From: Tetracentron sinense
Taxonomy: Eukaryota > Streptophyta > Magnoliopsida > Trochodendrales > Trochodendraceae
Assembly: GCA_015143295.1 (NCBI GenBank)
Contig: CM026570.1
Location: 26,915,250 to 26,979,249 of the forward strand
DNA length: 64,000 nucleotides
Direction: 5' to 3'
Position 1 is the first letter of the stretch, and the number at the start of each line of letters is the position of its first letter. The notes beneath the pieces are model-generated. The model worked only from the letters and a program-made list of their open reading frames with translations, did no database searches and was not told the DNA's origin. The translations under genes were made by a program, and so were the position numbers. Shown piece after piece: positions 55,942 through 64,000 of this stretch.

Positions 55942-58900
55942 ATTTGCCCATTTGCGATGCTTTGAACATCCGTTTAAAGTATCGTAAATGAAAGATTGGA
56001 GTTGGAGAATACCTGCTGACCTGCGGAAGGCGAAACGTTTGTATGCATTTGTGAGCATAGGGACTGTCATAACAGTTGTTCGCAATTGCTTCACTTGTAT
56101 GGCGAACAGTCATGTCTCATTTAATGTTAGCAGGTCATCATCATTACTGATCGCGGGACTCGATGCACGCAAACATTTGTGATGGTTGGCCTAGCATAGA
56201 AGAAGACGATCATATCCCTGAGCTTCATTCATGTACGGCAAAGATGATGGCCAATTTTGTCCTGCTGTATTTTCCTTTTGACATGCCGTCTTCAATTATG
56301 CGTGTTACAATCGTGTCTTTGCACATATACTCGTATATGTTGGAGATGGAGGGTATTCTCGTCCTGACCTTTGTTGATCCTTATATAAATAAGATGGGAT
56401 AGTCTTCATTTCTTCACTTCGATCTTCATTTGTATCGATACCTTGTTGTCCGGAAGAACTCTCTTGTGACTGTGACCAATCACCAGTGTAACCTTGCCTT
56501 TTTCGATTTTCAGACCTTTTTTCATATTTTTGACAAGTTCCTGCTTTGGTGATCTTTCCTGACTTTGGCTTCACAAGCTGGATCGTGCCTACGGTTCATG
56601 TTGTCCTTAGAGGTTTTGGAGAAGGAGATGACAGAGGACTGTAATGAGCAACTGAAGACTTTCCGAATTTGAGCACCGATCGAGGATTCTCAGGGTAAAG
56701 CCATCTGGGATGGTGGTTCTTTCGATGTCATCATCATCTCTCTCACGGTGGAGCATGCCCCATGATGGTTTGAGCCTTCTACTAAGCCTAGTGAACCCCC
56801 GTCGAGTTCGTGTCTGAACCTGAAGAGCTTCTCGGGGACACACCCCTCGTCGGCTTGTAAAGCAGACTTGATTGCCGCCTTAAATTCCCGATCATTTCTT
56901 TTTACTGTAATGGTTGCATTTAGCTTGCATGGTTCTTTGTATTTTCCTTTCTCTTGTAATTGCCTCGTCCGTCCTTCAGATGTTCTATGAATAACATGCC
57001 TCTTTACAGTTATTTACATTGACTTTCACATTTTGCCTTTACATTAAATTTTGTATATTGCCTTTACATTGATTTTACATTTGATCGTCCTTCTTCCGAA
57101 AGTAAGGGCGGAAAACATGATCACGAGTAACTAACTTTAAGCTCGGAAAATATAAGCATAGAAACATGATAAGCACGAAAGCATAAACACATAAGCATGA
57201 TAAGTACGGAAGCATAAACACAGAAGCATGATAAAACAATACATCGTAAATGCAATAAATCAGATGAAATTTCGTAGGTTGAACCTTGAATTCTTTTATT
57301 TAAGAGAATACTTGGTTTAGATGACATTTCATTTGATCGTGTCCCGTGGTGAGTTCCACGCTCATATGGAAAGTCATGACAATTAATCTAACGCGTTTTT
57401 AGACAATTCCTCTGAGCTTTCACCAGACACTGCATTGGATATTCGGTTTTGACAATTCATTGATCGTTCATCGAGGTTTTGACATTTCATTTGATCATTT
57501 ATCAAGGCTCGACATTTCATTGAGCATTCATCAGATATTGTTTTTGTTAGTTCATTCGTTTATATGATTTTGACATTTCCTTTGATATTTCATCTGACAA
57601 CTCATTTAGAGGATAGAGAAGCATCTCCATTCTCGATAGAGGATGGAGAAGCATCTCCATACAGGGATGCATGCTATTTCTATTGCTCAATATAAGGGGC
57701 AAGATCTTACTTGTTGAAGGCGGCATGGTTCGGGCCTGGTGCAATCGTTGGCGGGCGTACGTCCTCTGTACTTTTGTTGTATAGTATGTTTCGACAAAGG
57801 AGATGACATTCTGCATGGGTTCATTCATGGTTTAGCTTCGGGTTTGTCTTTTAACTCATCAAGGGTTTGTCTTTCGTAAGGTGGGCAGTCATCCGTCTTA
57901 TCGTGCGGTTGTTGTTTGGTCAATATAGTGTAATCGGATGTCGGAGGTTGATACAGGTTGAGGGCATCGTGCATGATCATTAGGGGACGTTGCTTGGAGA
58001 CCTGAGAACGCGATCATCTCAAGAACTGGACTGTGGAATCGTGCTCTGAGGACAAGCTCGAGGATCCTGCTCTTCGGGACGCGCCTTTGTAGATGTGGTT
58101 TTGAGGACTTAGCTTATGAGAACATAGCTTGGGAGACATGCTCATTAGGACGAGCTCGGATTTCGTTGTGGTGGTTGTGAGCACGGGAACAGTGGACGAC
58201 ATTGGGCATGAGCTCAAATACTAGCGTTGAGCATGAGTGTTCCCAACCAGGTAATCAATTACGTGACCGTTCATGTGTCAATGCGATATCGACATGCCAC
58301 CAAGTAGATAGCGGGAAGCATCAAGTATTGACAGAGTGTAGGAGGTACCTTCCTTGAAGAACATCAGGTGGACAAGGCAAATTTGATAAAGGACTAGGGG
58401 GTTATCATTGAGCGTGACGTCATAGAGGGCATCAAATAGTGTAGAGAGCATCAAATGAAAGGGAGGGCATCAGGTGAGTGACGGTCTTCATCTGTATAGT
58501 CCTTCGGGGTCGTGGTCTGCATGTCCCAAATCCCGCAGTCTTCCTTCTTCTCCTGGCTTTCTCCCCTTTCTCTCTCGTCTTTCGCATTGTCATTCTCTCT
58601 GGCGATTCTTTGCTTTATTCATAAGCTTTCAGAGTCACCATGGTCTGTGTGGTCATGATGATAGATTTTATCTTGCGCGTTCGCCTTTGATCGGTCAAGA
58701 ATGGTGCTGAGAGGGGACGAAATCAAGGACGAAGAATCAATTAGAGCTCCCTGAATTGATGAGTACGGTTGCCAGTGAGGGTTTGCTAGATGCCCCTTGC
58801 CACGAGCTGAATTTGACCCTTTTTTAATTGTAGGAGATGACTTCATTGCCTTTTTGTGATCATCCAAGTGCTTTCGTCGACTAGTCAGATGGCCACGATA

Positions 58901-59657
58901 CTTATGACTTCTCGAGCTTGGGATCCTTTTGGTGAGACAAATGACAATTTTGAAAGGGCCGCTCATCTTACGATTCCTTCATTGCGAATTGTGTTATGAC
59001 CAACGGATAATTAACAAGGACTTGGTCAGCCTCGTTTTGATATAGGCCCCTTGCTATCACCTGATTGCCTCGTTTCTAACAACGCATGCTCGGCCATCTC
59101 TACTACTGATGTTGGCCATGACTTTGCTGATCATGACTTTTGTCCAACTCGCACGGGAATCGATCTGGCTGCTCTGATTAGTTTGCATGGACTGGTTTCT
59201 TACGTTGTGCAGGCGTGGGGAACTCTTCTCATCCAAAGAATCTTACCGTGGCCCTGCCTCGGACAGCTTGCTTCTGAAGGGATTGCTATGCACTGGCGGG
59301 AATGCTTGTCATGCACCCGATCTTTTGAGAGGGGATAGAAAATGAAGTCGACATCATGCGTCATGCCTTGGTGAGGCCTTTCTTCGAGCATCATAATACT
59401 GTAAGCCTGGTCACCTAGCCTTGCCTTTCGGGTTATCTCCGCTTTTTTGGATGTAACGTCGGGTCTTCCCTTAAGAGGAGATGTTCGGGGTGTATGCTAT
59501 AATGCATCCCTCCCTTCAAGAACTTATCTTGATGTCGAACCACTTTTTGAAGTAGCAGGCCTAGTCCTTTCTTTGAGACGCTATCTATCATGAGCAATTA
59601 GTGTATACGACTGGTGGTGGGATTGTTTATGAGTTTCCCACATATTGCGCCAATTTT

Positions 59658-60537
59658 TGTGAGAAAAATTCCTCTGATTGTTCACGCGTCATTAGCTCAA
59701 GTTGTCTAGTAGAAGGATGCAAGTATCATCACTGTTCGCACTTGTTGATGCGGGTGGAGGCCCCTCCTATCAAATTCTTCCGACGATCAAGTCGTAGAAA
59801 ATGCATTATGAAGAATAAGCTTTAAGTAAGAGAATGTCTCAATGCCTTTCATTTTTGGGTAAGACTCTTCCGTTGATGAAGGGCCCCCTATTGTCCCATC
59901 CTCTTGTCCTGCCCTTTTCTCTTGCACTCTTCAATTTCGTGTGTCCAAAAACCCCCTTATCTCTGTGAGAGATCGGGGTATTTATAGGCTTGAGTTAGGA
60001 TGCCTCTGCTTGCTCATTAATGCTCATGCATGATCTTACCACTTGCTTTGTGATCATTACCAAATATGTCAGAAAATCTTCCTTCATACGTGATGCACGT
60101 GTAAGCCTACTTTCTTTGGCAGTGTCACACGTGTAAGCCTACTTTCATTAGGTCGGTTTTGGACTGTTTGTGGGCTTAGATGACCATCATTAACTCCTAA
60201 TTGTCAGAGCATAAAGATCGCCTCCTGATTATTTCGTCCTGAACGTTGGTTCCGTTCTCTACGTTAGTCTCGTCCTTCACGTTATTACAGTCCCCTACGT
60301 TGATATTGTCCACCGATCATGAATGCTGATATCATGCCTCCACCACGAGCTACAACATTGCTCTGATGACGATGATTTCAGATACCGTCTTGATAACGAA
60401 GATTTCGGGCACCGCTTTGATGACGATGATTTCAGACACCGTCCTTGTGACGACGATTCTAGATATCATCCTCTAGAGCACGAATATTCTACGCGCCTTT
60501 GCCGTACTTGCTCATTTTACGAATTTTATTCGTTATA
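59658..60537 (-). repeat. 5' LTR of the 55055-60537 element
   Basis: Direct repeat of 55055-55941 with the same 28-bp internal tandem units (60365-60480). Ends TATAACG.. where the other LTR has TGTAACG.., a decay of the terminal TG. Confidence 0.88.
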
Positions 60538-60542
60538 GTATG

Positions 60543-61285
60543 AGAGTAGCTCTAATATGTAATAAAAATAAGAGAGAGTGAACTGAGATATGTTGAATAT
60601 GTTAAATGAAGACTAATGACAACATATGAGAAGAGTGAGTTAGTATAAGTGAATGCTTTAAAAGCATATAAAATTTTTTTTGTAACTTTCTTTATCATAG
60701 ATTATAATAATTTTTAATAAACAGATTTAAGAAAATTATAATAAGAATAAAAAGGTTAAGAAGTTAGAAGAGTTTTTGTTATTTATTTAACTCTCTACTT
60801 TTTGGATCAAAGGGCTACTACCAAATTTTATCTTTGTATATGAAAATATTAAGTTTTATGTAGTTTATTGAATTATAAACACTTTTATTAAAATCATGTA
60901 AAATAAAACAAAATAATTTCATTAATCAAGCTTGAGTCAACCTGAGCTCAACTCTGCTTGAATAAAGTTTGAGCTCGCTTAAGCTTGATCAAGCCAAGCT
61001 CAGGACTAAACATTCGAGCTTGAATTAAGCTAAAGCCAAGCTCAGCTTAGCTTAAATTCAACCTTAATTAGTTTTTATCACAATTATTTCTTGAGTCGGT
61101 CTATGGGTATTCCCAAATATACTCCCTAATCTGAATTGTTTATAATTAACAACTAAGGGCCAGGATTTAGCTTGACTTATTTTGTTTTTTCTAATGCCAC
61201 ATCCACTCTAATCTTAACCATTTAATAATTGAGTTAAATGGTTAGGATTTGGGAGTACACTTTAGGAGTATCGAATACTACTTCC
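60543..61285. other. Intergenic with AAGCTTGAGC-type repeats
   Basis: 60928-61075 is built from GAGCTTGA / CAAGCTCA / AAGCTTGA words in both orientations, the style of a hAT MITE subterminal zone; no boundaries found. The remainder is AT-rich without features. Confidence 0.5.
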
Positions 61286-61289
61286 CACA

Positions 61290-61425
61290 TGGACCTATGG
61301 GCTACACAATGAGGGGTAGCCCTCCCACTCCCGTGACCCCCCCTCCCCCCTTTGTAGTTGGGATTTGATCCAGGTCTTTAGTACATCACCAAGAGGCTTT
61401 ACCAACTAAATTTTAGCTGACACCT
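61290..61425 (-). mobile_element. tRNA-derived SINE (Au-like)
   Basis: The minus strand starts near 61425: TCAGCTAAAATTTAGTTGGTAAAGCC carries an A-box-like word (interrupted), and GGATCAAATCCCAAC (61372-61358) is a clear B box. CCTCTTGGTG between them is typical of plant Au SINEs. The tail continues to about 61290. Confidence 0.7.
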
Positions 61426-61489
61426 ACAACTAATTCTTATTTCAAATACCTATTGAACCATTTTCAAAGGAAAATACTTAACCTACCAG

Positions 61490-62300
61490 CGGTTTCCATT
61501 TTGTAACGAAATGGCTAGTCCACGCCTTACTTTTAACACTCACCAACTGTGGTTAAGATTTACTCATCCCTAAGGTTAAGTAATCCAACCTTGATTTTTA
61601 GTAAAGAAGCCAACATCTTAACTTTACTTTAGTTAGGGTTAAATGAGTGTTAAAAGGGACACTAGGACACGGTGATACGTTAGATAACGTAGCGAACATG
61701 GTATGCTAATCACTGCTTTGATCTATTTTGAAAAGGAACCAAATCCTCTATGGTTATAACTAGACTCGGGGAGTCTGGTTCCGCCATTGAGGTTGCCACG
61801 TGTCCCTTTTGTCACCTCCTAACTCTGCTTAAGATTCATCCACCCCTATGGTTCACCCACCTATCCTTAATTTTTACGAAAAAAATATTAAAAATATTTT
61901 ATTATTTTTTTCTAACCGCGGTTAATTTAAAAAAAAAAACCAAGAATAGTTGGGTAACAACCCTAGGGGTGGGTGAATCTTAACCATAGTTAAGGGGTGT
62001 CAACATGGACACGTGGCAGACTTCCCGAGTCCGGTTATAACCTTAGAGGATTTGGTTCCTTCTCAAAATAGAAAGGAAAATAGTCATCTCTGAGGAGGTG
62101 AGTTACCGTCTCGTCCTCCCTTTTTGGGGCCACTTGTCCCCTTTTTACTTCCATTAACTGTGGTTAAGATTCAGTCACCCCTAAGGTTCACACATCTACC
62201 CTTAGTTTTTAGGAAAAAAAAAAAAAAGTTAACCATAGGAGGTGGTTAATATTTTAACCATAGTTCAAAGGGTTCGTGAGAGGGAGGAGGATCGGCACGA
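61490..62300. mobile_element. Cluster of three GGTTAAG-family MITEs
   Basis: Three neighbouring inverted-repeat elements: 61520-61670, 61720-62075 (ends CTATTTTGAAAAGGAACC / CTATTTTGAGAAGGAACC on the other strand, then CCAAATCCTCTA.GGTTATAAC) and 62120-62280. All share TGTGGTTAAGATTCA.CCACCCCTA and ACGTGTCC-like words. They lie just upstream of the WD40 gene. Confidence 0.75.
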
Positions 62301-62693
62301 GGAGGTTACTATTGCTCAAACAGAAAAGTAAAAATGGTCCCGAAAGACTTTAGGGCGTTTCGGGAAAGAGGGTTGAAACAAGCAGAGCGTCCGAGAAATA
62401 GGGCATCCATGCCGTCACGCAAACCAAGTGTAGTGCCGTGCATTTCAATTACATTTATCTTTCTTGTAGAGGAGACGTCTCTTGTCGACGCATAATCAAA
62501 ACTCTCATTAACATAGATAGATCACAACTAACTTCATCTCTGGGATCGTCGCTTTCTGGGGTTCGATTTCTTCTTTTCTTCATCTACACTCAATTTCTTC
62601 CTTTATTCTAGGCTTTGTTTTTGGTTTGAATCGAATGAACCGGAATTCTCTCTCTCTCTTCAAGATTTTGCTTAAGATAGTTGTTAGGTTCAG

Positions 62694-63227
62694 GTATTGA
62701 CGACCACAGAGAGGTAATGTGAATGATTGGAAAACCCTAGCAATCACAGAGAGGCGCTGTAAATTCCATCTTTTCAATATCTTGATGTGTTTAGTAAGAA
62801 CTCAGGTTATGCTTGGCATTTGGTTTGTGAACTGAACAAACATTGAGAGGCACTAGAAATGACTGCAAAACCCTAGGATTTGATGAGGGTTTCTTTTAAT
62901 TTTTTTTTTCCTGTGGTGGCTGCATTACTCTCAATTTGTTCTGCTAGAGATTTAGATTTTATCAAGTTTTATACTTTCTGGTTATTGATGGACTTCCTTT
63001 GATATGGAAAATAGAAAATTTCGAAACCTGTATGCATGTAATTTTTATTTCACCGTTGACTTGTCGATACACAATTTGTTTTTTGTTCTTTTTGTTTTGG
63101 TGGTTTCTAGAGATTTGAATTGGTATTGATTGTTCTCTTTGTAAAGATGGTTGAATTGATGTTAGAGATACTTACCTTATGTTAAACATTGTAAACTTTT
63201 CCTAATCTACTCGCCACTGTAATGCAG
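62694..63227 (+). other. Probable 5' UTR intron of the WD40 gene
   Basis: Acceptor AATGCAG at 63221-63227 lies 7 nt before the start codon, and a donor-like TTCAG|GTATTG occurs at 62689-62698. A pyrimidine-rich leader (62530-62665) fits an untranslated first exon. The transcript start is not defined. Confidence 0.55.
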
Positions 63228-63234
63228 ATATAGC

Positions 63235-63357
63235 ATGTCCCATCATCGAGGGGGCGAATTTGATTACATGGCTGATGAGGGAGAAATTGATAATGCCATG
63301 GATGAGGAGTTTCATGGAAGAGGTGATGTCGAAACAGAGGTCGATGACTATGACATG
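63235..63357 (+). CDS. WD40 gene exon 1
   Basis: 41 codons from ATG to TATGACATG|GTTGGA. Asp/Glu-rich. Phase 0. Confidence 0.83.
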
Positions 63358-64000
63358 GTTGGATTTTTTTCCTGTTCCTGGAAATTTTACTGCTACTTGT
63401 ATTAATTTGATTGAGGATATGCTGAATTAATCTGAATTGCTGCTTTACTTGAGGTACTTTTTGATTATATTCTTGCTTGAATTTGAATGAGATTGGCTTT
63501 AATGATTATTAACTTTCGTACACCAGGTTTCTCGTTTTTTGACCATACCTATCTTTTGATGATTATGTTGGGCAAGACATTTTTTTTTTTTTCACTCTTA
63601 CAACTTATGGTTGTCTTTAACTTTGAGCAGCTTACTAAGGTCACGGATACATCTTCTGCTCAAGCGAGGAGAGGAAAAGATATTCAGGGAATTCCATGGG
63701 ACAGATTGAATATAACGAGAAAAAAATACAGACAGACGAGACTGGAACAGTACAAGAATTATGAGAACCTCCCTTCATCTGGGGAAGTCGCAGACAAGGT
63801 CTGTTACTGGCCCAAAAATATGTGTCTGTCAGTATACGAAGTTAGAATCAGCTTTTATCGTTCAATATTTTGTTGATTGTACTGGTCTATTAGGAATGCA
63901 AACAAGTGGAGACGAGTGGTAACTATTATGAGTTTCGCCACAATTCAAGATTGGTGAAACCTACAATCCTTCATTTTCAGGTCAGTGGATTTGGTAAATA
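63235..64000 (+). CDS. Plant WD40-repeat protein, 5' part (3 exons, runs off window)
   Basis: Three exons join in frame: MSHHRGGEFDYMADEGEIDN.. (acidic start), then QGIPWDRLNITRKKYRQTRL and EQYKNYENLPSSGE, then NYYEFRHNSRLVKPTILHFQ. This is the conserved N-terminus of an uncharacterised plant WD40/transducin family (the C2A9.03-like group, about 450 residues). The WD40 repeats themselves would follow outside the window. In-frame ATG at 63235 follows a 5' UTR acceptor. No stops or frameshifts. Identity rests on remembered motifs of this family; molecular role is not established. Confidence 0.85.
63631..63798 (+). CDS. WD40 gene exon 2
   Basis: 56 codons, acceptor TTGAGCAG|CTTAC, donor GACAAG|GTCTG. 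Contains KDIQGIPWDRLNITRKKYRQ, the family's most conserved block. Confidence 0.88.
63894..63980 (+). CDS. WD40 gene exon 3
   Basis: 29 codons, acceptor TCTATTAG|GAATG, donor TTTTCAG|GTCAG. Reads NYYEFRHNSRLVKPTILHFQ, continuing the conserved N-terminus. Confidence 0.88.

Larger units (their letters stand above)
55055..60537 (-). mobile_element. LTR retrotransposon, 5483 bp, non-coding interior
   Basis: Two direct LTRs of 887 and 880 bp frame a 3.7-kb interior. LTRs read TGTAACGG.. to ..CCCACA on the minus strand (TG..CA). Flanks are atatg (55050-55054) and gtatg (60538-60542), a 5-bp duplication with one change. Next to the upper LTR the minus strand reads TTGGCGCAATATGTGGG, resembling the leader of gypsy elements, so orientation is minus. 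The interior has no recognisable gag or pol, only short open frames and tandem repeats (57130-57240, 57430-57540, 57605-57660). Most likely a LARD-type parasite of a gypsy element. Confidence 0.85.

Noticed and set aside
58474-59338. Short open frames inside the 55055-60537 element as genes
   Set aside because: Under 120 codons, no domain, both strands open in the same place; non-coding TE interior.

Overview
This is nuclear DNA of a flowering plant. The evidence is AT-rich sequence, spliced genes with GT..AG introns, and dense Ty1/copia, Ty3/gypsy-like, LINE, SINE, hAT and MITE debris. I cannot name the species; the very large TE-filled introns suggest a large-genome angiosperm, probably not a grass.

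Two real genes are visible, both running off the window. (1) A FAN1-type (Fanconi-associated) DNA-repair nuclease gene lies on the minus strand from the ATG at 40259 to beyond position 1. I could place twelve exons by joining GT..AG sites in a consistent reading frame (about 645 codons: UBZ4 zinc finger, HIRAN domain, SAP-like segment, helical middle). The C-terminal exons with the VRR-NUC nuclease domain lie outside. Two introns are enormous, intron 6 (16532-35732, 19.2 kb) and intron 8 (1296-16220, 14.9 kb), and both are packed with nested transposons; the other introns range from 73 to about 1630 bases. (2) A plant WD40-repeat protein gene begins on the plus strand at 63235, with three exons seen and a likely 5' UTR intron. 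A third gene-like feature is a decayed single-exon RING-H2 protein at 50099-50460.

Layout. 1-346: end of a hAT-type MITE. 478-1295: FAN1 exons 12 to 9. 1296-16220: intron 8, mainly a dead copia element (about 2480-13080) broken by a small hAT derivative, a TRIM-like element full of short tandem repeats, another MITE, a 5'-truncated LINE and a 1.35-kb solo LTR with an exact 5-bp target duplication. 16221-16531: exons 8 and 7. 16532-35732: intron 6, with LINE pieces, a second copia remnant interrupted by a 1.5-kb non-autonomous hAT-like element, an RTE-type LINE relic, and a 5.3-kb hAT transposon nested inside a 371-bp MITE. 35733-40259: exons 6 to 1 with short introns, including a partial duplicate of exon 5. 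40260-62400: intergenic TE desert with a long-TIR element, LTR remnants, MITEs, two tRNA-derived SINEs and a 5.5-kb LTR retrotransposon (55055-60537). 62400-64000: start of the WD40 gene.

I see no new enzymatic or defence system. The most informative material is structural: exact nested insertions with target-site duplications, a hAT and its deletion derivative in one window, an in-window relative of the MITE lacking the hAT, and a duplicated FAN1 exon with a possible alternative in-frame acceptor.
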